Shown here in pieces: positions 9,437 through 17,089 of a DNA stretch of 64,000 bases. The position numbers and the translations under genes are program-made. The number at the start of each line of letters is the position of its first letter. Positions within the stretch are counted from its first letter, which is position 1. The stretch lies in assembly GCF_046348265.1 (NCBI RefSeq), contig NZ_JAXMEO010000006.1. One strand, 5' to 3'. Origin of the DNA: Pelomonas sp937871895. Its GTDB lineage: Bacteria; Pseudomonadota; Gammaproteobacteria; Burkholderiales; Burkholderiaceae_C. The notes beneath the pieces are model-generated. The model was not told the DNA's origin and ran no database searches. It worked only from the letters and a program-made list of their open reading frames with translations.

Positions 9437-9970
9437 ATGCGTCTCACCACCAAAGGCCGTTTCGCCGTCACCGCCATGCTGGACCTCGCCTTGCGCGAGC
9501 ACAACGGGCCGGTGGCTTTGGCCGCCATCAGCCAGCGCCAGCAGATCTCGCTGTCCTACCTGGAGCAGCTCTTCGGCAAGTTGCGCCGCAACGAACTGGT
9601 CGAGAGCACACGGGGCCCCGGCGGCGGCTACTCGCTTGGCCGCAAGGCCGAGGACATCACGGTGGCCGACATCATCGCCGCCGTGGACGAAGCCGTGGAT
9701 GCCACCGGTTGCGGTGGCAAGGACAACTGCATGGGCGACGACACCGGCCGCTGCATCACGCACGAGCTGTGGACCAACCTGAACACCAAGATGTTCGAGT
9801 ACCTGCAGTCCGTCAACTTGCGCAGCCTGGTGGACGACCAGCGGGCCAAGGGCATCGAGATCGAGGCCGCGCCCATCAAGCGCGCCATCTCCAGCCAGCC
9901 TGTGCTCAAGCCCATCCGCGTGACGGCGCCCAATAGCGTCTTCGCCCTGGGCGGTGTGCCCAGCAAGTGA
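9437..9970 (+). CDS. iscR: Fe-S cluster assembly transcriptional regulator IscR
   Basis: IscR is an Rrf2-family winged-helix repressor that senses cellular [2Fe-2S] supply and represses its own operon. The ATG at 9437 follows AAGGAG and gives 177 residues starting MRLTTKGRFAVTAML. The cluster ligands C92, C98 and C106 with H109 are present (E. coli C92, C98, C104, H107), the last two shifted by two residues. The frame is open to 9359, but the earlier start lacks a ribosome site and family similarity. Confidence 0.96.
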   Translation: MRLTTKGRFAVTAMLDLALREHNGPVALAAISQRQQISLSYLEQLFGKLRRNELVESTRGPGGGYSLGRKAEDITVADIIAAVDEAVDATGCGGKDNCMGDDTGRCITHELWTNLNTKMFEYLQSVNLRSLVDDQRAKGIEIEAAPIKRAISSQPVLKPIRVTAPNSVFALGGVPSK

Positions 9971-9980
9971 CTCGATAATC

Positions 9981-10010
9981 CTGGGTTGCCCTGACGACGA
10001 GGGCGCCCAG
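9981..10010 (+). promoter_or_regulatory. stem-loop between iscR and iscS
   Basis: CTGGG/CCCAG (9981-9985, 10006-10010) and GCCCT/AGGGC (9988-9992, 10000-10004) form a strong stem-loop ending 8 bases before the iscS ATG, where the ribosome site should be. In E. coli a structured iscR-iscS region stabilises the iscR part of the mRNA while iscSUA is degraded; this could play the same part. Confidence 0.6.
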
Positions 10011-10018
10011 CTGCTGCT

Positions 10019-11239
10019 ATGGACATGACCCCGCATTTCCCGATCTACCTGGACTATGGCGCCACCACGCCGTGCGACCCACGCGTGGTCGACGCCATCA
10101 TCCCGTGGCTGCGCGAACACTTCGGCAATCCGGCGTCCCGCAGCCACGCCTGGGGCTGGGAGGCCGAAGAAGCCGTCGAGAAGGCCCGCGTGCAGGTGGC
10201 TGAGCTGATCGGCGCCGACCCGCGCGAGATCGTCTGGACCTCGGGCGCCACCGAATCCAACAACCTCGCGCTCAAGGGCGCCGCGCACTTCTACCAGTCG
10301 CGCGGCAAGCACCTGATCACCGTCAAGACCGAGCACAAGGCCGTGCTCGACACCATGCGTGAGCTGGAGCGCCAGGGCTTTGAGGTGACCTACCTCGACG
10401 TGCTGGAGAACGGTTTGCTGGACTTCGAGGCCTTCAAGGCTGCGATCCGCCCGGACACCATCCTGGCCTCGGTCATGTACGTGAACAACGAGATCGGCGT
10501 GATCCAGGACGTCGCGGCCCTCGGCAAGCTCTGCCGCGAGAAGGGCGTGATCTTCCACGTTGACGCTGCCCAGGCCACCGGCAAGGTCGCCATCAACCTG
10601 GCCGAGCTGCCTATCGATCTGATGAGCCTGGCCTCGCACAAGACCTATGGCCCCAAGGGCATCGGTGCGCTCTACGTGCGCCGCAAGCCCCGCGTGCGCC
10701 TGGAAGCCCAGATGCACGGTGGCGGCCACGAGCGCGGCATGCGCTCGGGCACCCTGCCTGTGCACCAGATCGTTGGCATGGGCGAAGCCTTCCGCATCGC
10801 CCGTGAGGAGATGGCCAGCGAGGGCGAGCGCATCCGCATGCTGCACCAGCGCCTCTTGAATGGCCTCTCCGGCATCGAGCAGACCTTCATCAATGGCGAT
10901 CTGGAACGACGCGTCCCGCACAACCTGAACATCTCGTTCAACTATGTCGAGGGCGAGTCGCTGATCATGGGCGTCAAGGGTCTGGCGGTGTCGTCGGGCT
11001 CGGCCTGCACCTCGGCCAGCCTGGAGCCCAGCTATGTGCTGCGCGCCCTGGGCCGCAGCGACGAGCTGGCTCACAGTTCCCTGCGCATGACCATCGGCCG
11101 CTTCACGACCGAAGAGGAAATCGACTACGCCGTCAGCGTGCTCAAGGATCGCGTCGCCAAGCTGCGCGAGCTCTCGCCGCTGTGGGACATGTACAAGGAT
11201 GGCATCGATCTATCGACCATCAAGTGGGCGGCACATTGA
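10019..11239 (+). CDS. iscS: cysteine desulfurase IscS
   Basis: IscS takes sulfur from L-cysteine and passes it as persulfide to IscU and to tRNA-thiolation partners. The 406-residue PLP enzyme has the Schiff-base lysine K208 in SLASHKTYGPKG and the persulfide-carrying C330 in SSGSACTSASLEP. The N-terminus PIYLDYGATTPCDPRV is typical. There is no clear ribosome site at the ATG; the stem-loop just upstream occupies that region. A second ATG lies two codons in (10025). Confidence 0.97.
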   Translation: MDMTPHFPIYLDYGATTPCDPRVVDAIIPWLREHFGNPASRSHAWGWEAEEAVEKARVQVAELIGADPREIVWTSGATESNNLALKGAAHFYQSRGKHLITVKTEHKAVLDTMRELERQGFEVTYLDVLENGLLDFEAFKAAIRPDTILASVMYVNNEIGVIQDVAALGKLCREKGVIFHVDAAQATGKVAINLAELPIDLMSLASHKTYGPKGIGALYVRRKPRVRLEAQMHGGGHERGMRSGTLPVHQIVGMGEAFRIAREEMASEGERIRMLHQRLLNGLSGIEQTFINGDLERRVPHNLNISFNYVEGESLIMGVKGLAVSSGSACTSASLEPSYVLRALGRSDELAHSSLRMTIGRFTTEEEIDYAVSVLKDRVAKLRELSPLWDMYKDGIDLSTIKWAAH

Positions 11240-11256
11240 ATTCGAGGAGTTGAGTC

Positions 11257-11646
11257 ATGGCATACAGCGAAAAGGTCGTTGACCACTACGAGAACCCCCG
11301 CAACGTCGGCAACTTTGACAAGGCGGATGACGACGTCGGCACCGGCATGGTCGGGGCGCCGGCCTGCGGCGACGTGATGAAGCTGCAGATCAAGGTCAAC
11401 CCGCTCACCGGCAAGATCGAGGACGCCAAGTTCAAGACCTATGGCTGCGGCTCGGCCATTGCTTCCAGCTCGCTCGTGACCGAGTGGGTCAAGGGCAAGA
11501 GCCTGGATGAGGCGTTGACCATCAAGAACACCCAGATCGCCGAAGAGCTGGCCCTGCCACCGGTCAAGATCCACTGCTCCATCCTCGCGGAGGACGCCAT
11601 CAAGGCGGCGGTGGATGACTACCGCGCCAAGCACAAGGCAGATTGA
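11257..11646 (+). CDS. iscU: Fe-S cluster scaffold IscU
   Basis: IscU is the scaffold on which IscS-derived sulfur and iron are built into [2Fe-2S] and [4Fe-4S] clusters. The 129-residue product carries the three cluster cysteines C37, C64 and C107, and the LPPVK motif (about residues 100-104) recognised by the chaperone HscA. It follows iscS by 17 bases with GAGGAG upstream. Confidence 0.97.
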   Translation: MAYSEKVVDHYENPRNVGNFDKADDDVGTGMVGAPACGDVMKLQIKVNPLTGKIEDAKFKTYGCGSAIASSSLVTEWVKGKSLDEALTIKNTQIAEELALPPVKIHCSILAEDAIKAAVDDYRAKHKAD

Positions 11647-11650
11647 CAGC

Positions 11651-11974
11651 ATGCCTGTCACGATCACAGAGGCTGCGGCCCGCCATGTCAAGCGCTACAT
11701 CGCCAAGCGCGGCAAGGGCGTGGGCGTTCGGCTGGGCGTCAAGACCACGGGCTGTTCAGGCCTTGCCTACAAGCTGGAGTACGCCGACGACGTCGCGCCC
11801 GAGGACGTCGTCTTCGAGGGCTACGAGGTCAAGGTGCTGATCGATCCCAAGAGCCTGCCCTACCTGGATGGCACCGAGCTGGACTTTGTCCGCGAAGGCC
11901 TGAACGAAGGCTTCAAGTTCCGCAACCCGCGTGAAAAGGATCGCTGCGGCTGCGGTGAGTCCTTCCGTGTCTGA
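11651..11974 (+). CDS. iscA: Fe-S carrier IscA
   Basis: IscA is an A-type carrier that passes clusters or iron to apoproteins. The ATG at 11651 gives 107 residues with the conserved cysteines C35, C99 and C101 (C-x63-C-G-C). The reading frame is open 12 codons further upstream into iscU but the family N-terminus (MPVTITEAAARHV) supports this start, four bases after the iscU stop. An intrinsic terminator follows. Confidence 0.96.
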   Translation: MPVTITEAAARHVKRYIAKRGKGVGVRLGVKTTGCSGLAYKLEYADDVAPEDVVFEGYEVKVLIDPKSLPYLDGTELDFVREGLNEGFKFRNPREKDRCGCGESFRV

Positions 11975-11995
11975 CGGTCTGGGTTTGCTGGCCTG

Positions 11996-12019
11996 AGCGC
12001 GGCATTCGCCGCGCTTTTT
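11996..12019 (+). terminator. intrinsic terminator or attenuator between iscA and hscB
   Basis: AGCGCGGC (11996-12003) and GCCGCGCT (12008-12015) form a perfect 8-bp GC-rich stem with an ATTC loop, followed by a run of five T. It has the full form of a rho-independent terminator within the isc gene cluster and should lower hscBA-fdx-tsaD expression relative to iscRSUA. Confidence 0.8.
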
Positions 12020-12035
12020 GCTTCCAACGCCTGCC

Positions 12036-12557
12036 ATGCGTCTCGACGACACCGACTTCCAACTCTTCGGCTTGCCCGAACGCTTCGAACAGTCGCGCAC
12101 TGAGATTGATGCGCGCTGGAAGGCCCTGCAATCCGAAGTCCATCCCGACCGCTTTGCCGCGCAGGGCGCTTCGGCCCAGCGCTTGGCCATGCAATGGGCA
12201 GTGCGCGTGAACGAGGCGCGCCAGCGCCTGCTGGACCCGCTCGCCCGCGCCGCGTATTTGTGCGAGCTGCGCGGCTCGCCGATTGGCGCCGAGAGCAACA
12301 CGCGCATGCCCGCGAGCTTCCTGATGGAGCAGATGGAGTGGCGCGAGGCCTTGGATGACGCCAGCGATGCAGCCGCGCTGGAAGCTGTGCTCGATCGGAC
12401 CCTGGAGCGTGAGAGCGCCGTCATCAATGAGCTTCAGGCTTTGCTGGACCAGGCCGGCAAGCCCGCCGAGGCGGCCGAGCAGGTGCGGGCGCTGATGTTC
12501 ATCCGCCGCTTCCGAGCCGATGTCGAGGCGCGCCTCGTGGCCCTTGAGAACAACTGA
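12036..12557 (+). CDS. hscB: co-chaperone HscB
   Basis: HscB is the J-domain partner of HscA that brings IscU to the chaperone. The 173-residue product has the HPD signature at about residues 36-38 (SEVHPDRF) within an N-terminal J-domain and a C-terminal helical IscU-binding domain. The ATG at 12036 is chosen; a TTG at 12018 in frame lies inside the T run of the terminator and is unlikely. Confidence 0.94.
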   Translation: MRLDDTDFQLFGLPERFEQSRTEIDARWKALQSEVHPDRFAAQGASAQRLAMQWAVRVNEARQRLLDPLARAAYLCELRGSPIGAESNTRMPASFLMEQMEWREALDDASDAAALEAVLDRTLERESAVINELQALLDQAGKPAEAAEQVRALMFIRRFRADVEARLVALENN

Positions 12558-12562
12558 CCGCC

Positions 12563-14413
12563 ATGGCCCTGTTGCAGATTTCAGAACCCGGCGCCTCGCC
12601 CGATCCGCACCAGCGACGTATCGCGGTTGGCATCGACCTGGGGACCACCAACTCCCTGGTCGCCGCCGTGCGCCACGGCGTGGCCGAATGCCTGCCCGAT
12701 GCGGCGGGCCAAGTCATCCTGCCCTCTGCGGTGCGCTACCTGGGCGATGGTCGGCGGCAGATCGGCGCCGAGGCCTTGGCGGCGCAGGCCGACGACCCTG
12801 AGCACACCCTGGTCTCGGTCAAGCGCTTCATGGGGCGAACGCTGGCCGATGTGGCCGACGCGGGCAAGCTGCCCTACCGCTTCGTCGACCGCCCCGGCAT
12901 GCTGGCCATCGAGACGCGTGAGGGCGTGAAGAGCCCCGTCGAGGTCTCGGCCGAGATCCTGGCGACTTTGCGCTTCCGGGCCGAGGACAGCTTTGACGAC
13001 GAGCTGTTCGGCGCCGTCATCACCGTGCCGGCCTACTTTGACGATGCCCAGCGCCAGGCCACCAAGGACGCCGCCGAGCTGGCCGGGCTCAAGGTGCTGC
13101 GCCTCATCAACGAGCCCACGGCAGCCGCCATCGCCTATGGCCTGGACAACGCCTCCGAAGGTCTCTACGCCGTCTACGACCTCGGTGGCGGCACCTTCGA
13201 CATCTCGCTGCTGCGCCTGGCGCGTGGCGTGTTCGAGGTGGTGGCGACGGGCGGCGATGCGGCGCTTGGCGGTGACGACTTCGACCGCCTGCTGGCCGAC
13301 TGGGCCTTGGCGCAGTCGGGCCTGGTGGCTTCCACCGCGCAGGACAAACGCCGCCTCTTGGTGGCGGCGCGCAGCGCCAAGGAGGCGCTGACCGATGCCG
13401 ACGAGACCTGGCTGACAGCGGCACTGGAAGCCGGCGAGCTGCGTGTGCGGGTGGACCGCGCGGGCTTCGACGTCGTGGTGGCGCCGCTGGTGACGCGCAC
13501 GCTCTCCAGCGTCAAGCGCGTGCTGCGCGATGCCAAGCTGCGGCCGGCCGATGTGCAAGGTTGCGTGATGGTGGGCGGCTCGACGCGCATGCCCTGTGTG
13601 CGCGCCGCCGTCAACCATTTTTTCGGCCGCGAAGTGCTCACCAATCTCAACCCCGACGAGGTTGTGGCTCTGGGCGCCGCCATCCAGGCCAACCAGTTGG
13701 CTGGCAATGCCGCGAATGGCGAGATCCTGCTGCTCGACGTCATCCCGCTCTCGCTGGGGCTGGAGACCATGGGCGGCCTGGTGGAGCGCATCATCGAGCG
13801 CAACGCGACCATCCCCGTTGCGAAGGCGCAGGACTTCACCACCTTCAAGGACGGCCAGACGGCGCTGGCGCTGCATGTCGTCCAGGGCGAGCGCGAGTTG
13901 GTGTCGGAGTGCCGGTCCCTGGCGCGCTTCGAGCTGCGCGGCATCCCACCCATGGCGGCCGGCGCGGCGCGCATCCGCGTGACCTTCCAGGTCGATGCCG
14001 ATGGCTTGCTCAGCGTGTCAGCGCAAGAGCTGATCTCGGGCGTGCACGCAGCCATCACCGTCAAGCCCAGCTATGGCCTGGCTGACGACCAGATTGCCAC
14101 CATGCTCCAAGATGGATTTGCCAGCGCCGAGGGCGACATGGCGGCCCGCAAGCTGCGCGAGGCGCGGGTCGAGGCCGAGCGCATGGTGCTGGCCACGCGC
14201 AGCGCGCTGGCCGCCGATGGCGATCTGCTGTCCGCCGACGAACGCCACCGGCTGGAGCTGCAGCTCTCGGCCCTGGCTGCGATGACCGATGATGCCGAGC
14301 GCATCGAGGCCGCCACCAAGGCGCTCGCCGAAGCCACCGAAGGTTTTGCCGCCGAGCGCATGAACCGCAGCATTGCCCGCGCTCTGGCCGGCCGTGATCT
14401 GAACTCCCTCTGA
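12563..14413 (+). CDS. hscA: Fe-S protein assembly chaperone HscA
   Basis: HscA is the DnaK-type chaperone that uses ATP to release clusters from IscU. The 616-residue product has Hsp70 nucleotide-binding signatures IDLGTTNS, NEPTAAAIAYG and YDLGGGTFDIS, then a beta-sandwich substrate domain and helical lid. Length fits HscA (about 616) rather than DnaK (about 640), and it lies 5 bases after hscB and 3 before fdx. Confidence 0.96.
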   Translation: MALLQISEPGASPDPHQRRIAVGIDLGTTNSLVAAVRHGVAECLPDAAGQVILPSAVRYLGDGRRQIGAEALAAQADDPEHTLVSVKRFMGRTLADVADAGKLPYRFVDRPGMLAIETREGVKSPVEVSAEILATLRFRAEDSFDDELFGAVITVPAYFDDAQRQATKDAAELAGLKVLRLINEPTAAAIAYGLDNASEGLYAVYDLGGGTFDISLLRLARGVFEVVATGGDAALGGDDFDRLLADWALAQSGLVASTAQDKRRLLVAARSAKEALTDADETWLTAALEAGELRVRVDRAGFDVVVAPLVTRTLSSVKRVLRDAKLRPADVQGCVMVGGSTRMPCVRAAVNHFFGREVLTNLNPDEVVALGAAIQANQLAGNAANGEILLLDVIPLSLGLETMGGLVERIIERNATIPVAKAQDFTTFKDGQTALALHVVQGERELVSECRSLARFELRGIPPMAAGAARIRVTFQVDADGLLSVSAQELISGVHAAITVKPSYGLADDQIATMLQDGFASAEGDMAARKLREARVEAERMVLATRSALAADGDLLSADERHRLELQLSALAAMTDDAERIEAATKALAEATEGFAAERMNRSIARALAGRDLNSL

Positions 14414-14416
14414 ACC

Positions 14417-14755
14417 ATGCCCGTCATCACCATCCTGCCGCACGCCGAGTACTGCCCCGAGGGGCGGCAGGTGTCGGCGCCCGCTGGCACCTCGATCTGC
14501 GAAGCGCTGCTGGAGCACGATGTGCCCATCGAGCACGCTTGCGACCAGGTCTGTGCCTGCACCACCTGCCATGTCATCGTGCGCTCCGGCGCTCGCTCGC
14601 TGTCCGAGATGGAAGAGGGCGAGGAAGACATGCTGGACCGCGCCTGGGGCCTGGAGCCTGATTCGCGCCTGTCCTGCCAGGCCATCCTCGGCGGCCAGGA
14701 CGTGACGATCGAGATCCCCAAGTACTCGATCAACCACGCCAAGGAACGCAACTGA
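14417..14755 (+). CDS. fdx: ISC-type [2Fe-2S] ferredoxin
   Basis: This adrenodoxin-type ferredoxin donates electrons during cluster assembly. The 112-residue product has ligands C42, C48, C51 and C87 at the same positions as E. coli Fdx, plus the extra conserved C46 (CDQVCACTTC). It starts 3 bases after hscA. No iscX gene follows; tsaD begins instead. Confidence 0.96.
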   Translation: MPVITILPHAEYCPEGRQVSAPAGTSICEALLEHDVPIEHACDQVCACTTCHVIVRSGARSLSEMEEGEEDMLDRAWGLEPDSRLSCQAILGGQDVTIEIPKYSINHAKERN

Positions 14756-14757
14756 CC

Positions 14758-15807
14758 GTGGGCGCCACGCGCATCCTCGGCTTCGAGTCGTCCTGCGACG
14801 AGACCGGTGTCGCGCTGATCGAGGTGGACGGCGCTGCCCCGCCACGCCTGCTGGCCCACGCGCTACACAGCCAGATCACCATGCACCAAGCCTATGGCGG
14901 CGTGGTGCCCGAACTGGCCTCGCGGGACCACGTGCGGCGCGTCATCCCGCTGGCGCGGGAGGTGCTGCAGGACGCCGGGCTCGGTCTGGCCGACATCGAC
15001 ATGGTTGCTTACACCCAGGGGCCTGGGCTCGCCGGGGCGCTGTTGGTTGGGGCGGGTGTGGCGGTGTCGCTGGCCTCGGCACTCGGCCGGCCAGCGCTGC
15101 CGATTCACCACCTCGAAGGGCATTTGCTCTCGCCCTTTCTGAGCGCCGACCCGCCTGAGTTCCCGTTCGTGGCCCTGCTGGTGTCGGGTGGGCACACCCA
15201 GCTGATGCGCGTGGACGGCGTGGGTGACTACGAGTTGCTGGGCGAAACCATCGACGACGCCGCCGGCGAAGCCTTTGACAAGTCGGCCAAGCTGCTGGGC
15301 CTGCCTTACCCCGGCGGCCCACATCTGGCGCGCCTGGCCGAGTTCGGCAACCCCGAAGCCTTCGACCTGCCGCGCCCCCTGCTGCACAGTGGCAAGCCTG
15401 ACTTCAGCTTTGCTGGCCTCAAGACGGCGGTGCTCACGCAGGTGAAGAAGCTGGGGCCCAATGTCTGTGAGCAATCCCGCGCCGACCTGGCTGCCAGCAC
15501 CCAGGCAGCCATCGTCGAGTGCCTGCTCAAGAAGGCCCTGCTGGCGCTGAAAACGACCGGCTTGAAGCGCCTGGTGGTGGCCGGCGGCGTGGGGGCCAAC
15601 CGGCATTTGCGCGAGACCCTGAACGCAGCCTGTGCCAAGCGTGGCATCCGGGTGCACTACCCGGAGCTGCACCTGTGCACCGACAACGGCGCCATGATCG
15701 CCATGGCGGCCGCACTGCGGGTGCAACGCGGCTTGGCGCCTGCAGACGCGGCCGGCAGCTTCGAGGTGCAGCCGCGCTGGGATCTGGCTGAACTCAATTC
15801 ACCTTGA
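14758..15807 (+). CDS. tsaD: tRNA t6A threonylcarbamoyltransferase TsaD
   Basis: TsaD transfers the threonylcarbamoyl group to A37 of ANN-decoding tRNAs, with TsaB and TsaE. The 349-residue product has the ASKHA fold signatures, the N-terminal GFESSCDETGVAL motif and the metal-binding H118-x3-H122 (HHLEGH). The start is GTG, two bases after the fdx stop, so it is probably co-transcribed with the isc genes. Its 3' end overlaps the convergent hsp20 gene by 14 bases. Confidence 0.96.
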   Translation: MGATRILGFESSCDETGVALIEVDGAAPPRLLAHALHSQITMHQAYGGVVPELASRDHVRRVIPLAREVLQDAGLGLADIDMVAYTQGPGLAGALLVGAGVAVSLASALGRPALPIHHLEGHLLSPFLSADPPEFPFVALLVSGGHTQLMRVDGVGDYELLGETIDDAAGEAFDKSAKLLGLPYPGGPHLARLAEFGNPEAFDLPRPLLHSGKPDFSFAGLKTAVLTQVKKLGPNVCEQSRADLAASTQAAIVECLLKKALLALKTTGLKRLVVAGGVGANRHLRETLNAACAKRGIRVHYPELHLCTDNGAMIAMAAALRVQRGLAPADAAGSFEVQPRWDLAELNSP

Positions 15808-16234
15808 GGGTGCTGCCGCCGTTGGCGACCCGCTTGACCAGGGTCAACGTCAGGACACCCTGGTCGAGTGCTGCGCTGGATTCCGATTGGTTGATCTCCT
15901 GTGGCAGCGTAAAGCTGCGCGAGAAGCGGCTGACACTGCGTTCACGGTAGAGCACGCGCTCGCCGTCCTTCTTCTCGGTGTCGCGGCTTTGCTCGGCGTC
16001 AATCGTGACGCGGCGGCCCTCGATGTTGATCTTGACGGCGTCCTTGGGCACGCCCGGCACGTCCAGCTTCACGGTGTAGGCCGCTTCGGTCTCGCTCACG
16101 TCCAGCAAGGGGCTGCGCAATGCGGCGGTGTCGGCGTCACGTGTGTCGTTGAAGAGGCCCAGGCCGTCGTCAAAAAAGCGGTCCAGCGAGCGGGACAGTT
16201 GGGACAGATTGCGATTCACGGGCACGAGGAACAT
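15794..16234 (-). CDS. small heat shock protein, Hsp20/alpha-crystallin family
   Basis: Small heat shock proteins hold unfolding proteins in an ATP-independent way. The 146-residue product has an N-terminal SLDRFFDD segment, an alpha-crystallin domain (about residues 45-135, with DVPGVPKDAVKINIEGRRV and QEINQSESSAALDQGVLTL) and a short C-terminal tail. It is transcribed towards tsaD. A CTTGAAA at 16318-16324 on its strand resembles a sigma-32 -35 box but has no convincing -10 partner. Confidence 0.92.
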   Translation of the reverse strand: MFLVPVNRNLSQLSRSLDRFFDDGLGLFNDTRDADTAALRSPLLDVSETEAAYTVKLDVPGVPKDAVKINIEGRRVTIDAEQSRDTEKKDGERVLYRERSVSRFSRSFTLPQEINQSESSAALDQGVLTLTLVKRVANGGSTLKVN

Positions 16235-16609
16235 GGTCAGTCTCCAGGGTGTTTCGCTGCTTCAAACGAGGTCGGGAGCAGCAACCGATGAGCCCGAATT
16301 GCGTGCGCCCGACGCGCTTTCAAGGCCCGAATGCGGCGCTGATTGCGTTCTCTCAAAGATCGTTGCCATGCCGCTTGAATTCGCTGGGTGAGCGCCTATC
16401 TGCTTTTGCTTGCCCAGCGGAGCGGGGCTTTGCGGCAACTGATTCGGTATACTCAGCTGGTTTTGCATCACAGGCTTCTGTGCTGTAGAGCCAATCGCAC
16501 GGCGTGGGTCGGTTTCACCCGCGTCCGCAAGTCAACCCCGGAAACCGTCTGCGACCTTTGCTTGTTTCGCAGCGGCCTTCCGACCGTCTGGAACACCAAA
16601 GGAATCCAC
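16235..16609. other. intergenic region between hsp20 and rpsO
   Basis: These 375 bases hold the divergent promoters of hsp20 (minus) and rpsO (plus). A TATACT -10-like element lies at 16448-16453, leaving an rpsO leader of about 150 bases, long enough for the translational autocontrol by S15 known in other bacteria. Beyond these I see no gene. Confidence 0.6.
16448..16453 (+). promoter_or_regulatory. -10 element of a possible rpsO promoter
   Basis: TATACT stands out in GC-rich sequence, about 157 bases before rpsO. A -35 at proper spacing is not clear (TTTGCG is 13 bases upstream). Confidence 0.45.
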
Positions 16610-16879
16610 ATGTCCATCGCAGACATCAACAAGGCAGACATCGTCAAGGCCCACGCCCGTGCCGCCGCCGACACCGGCAGCCCCGAGGTCCAGGTCGCTC
16701 TGCTGACCGCTCGCATCAACGAGTTGACCCCCCACTTCAAGACCCACGCCAAGGACCACCACGGTCGCCGCGGCCTGCTCAAGATGGTCAACCAGCGCAA
16801 GAGCTTGCTGGCCTATCTGAAGAACAAGGACGCCGCCCGCTACACGGCCCTGATCCAGAAGCTGGGTCTGCGCAAGTAA
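16610..16879 (+). CDS. rpsO: 30S ribosomal protein S15
   Basis: S15 binds 16S rRNA early in small-subunit assembly. The 89-residue product has the family length and conserved core (DTGSPEVQVALLTARI, HFKTHAKDHHGRRGLL, LLAYLKNKD). The ATG at 16610 follows AAAGGAATCCAC. The gene is followed by a terminator and then pnp, the conserved rpsO-pnp order. Confidence 0.97.
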   Translation: MSIADINKADIVKAHARAAADTGSPEVQVALLTARINELTPHFKTHAKDHHGRRGLLKMVNQRKSLLAYLKNKDAARYTALIQKLGLRK

Positions 16880-16895
16880 TCGCACGCATCTGATG

Positions 16896-16940
16896 AAGAG
16901 CCTGTCTGGTCGTTTTGCCCTGACAGGCTCTTTGTCTTTC
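16896..16940 (+). terminator. intrinsic terminator after rpsO
   Basis: AAGAGCCTGTC (16896-16906) and GACAGGCTCTT (16922-16932) form an 11-bp perfect stem followed by a T-rich tail (TTGTCTTTC). It lies 16 bases after the rpsO stop. Confidence 0.85.
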
Positions 16941-16971
16941 GTCCGGAAGCTGAACTGACGTGGCGGGGATG

Positions 16972-17013
16972 TGTCATTCCAAGGGGGTTCGCGTGAATCC
17001 CGCTGGAATGGCA
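16972..17013 (+). promoter_or_regulatory. pnp leader stem-loop
   Basis: TGTCATTCCA (16972-16981) pairs with TGGAATGGCA (17004-17013), ten pairs with one G-U, and GGG/CCC extend the stem beyond a small internal loop. It sits 76 bases before pnp. In E. coli a leader hairpin cut by RNase III allows PNPase to repress its own mRNA; this has the right place and form for that. Confidence 0.6.
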
Positions 17014-17089
17014 TCACGCCAAACCCAGTCCCGCTCCCGGTAGATCCCGGCGCGACATCGCGCCTTCATCACAACCAGGAGAGATTCCT

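Noticed and set aside
16318..16324. CTTGAAA resembling a sigma-32 -35 box for hsp20
   Set aside because: No CCCCAT-type -10 lies at the proper spacing, so a heat-shock promoter cannot be claimed.
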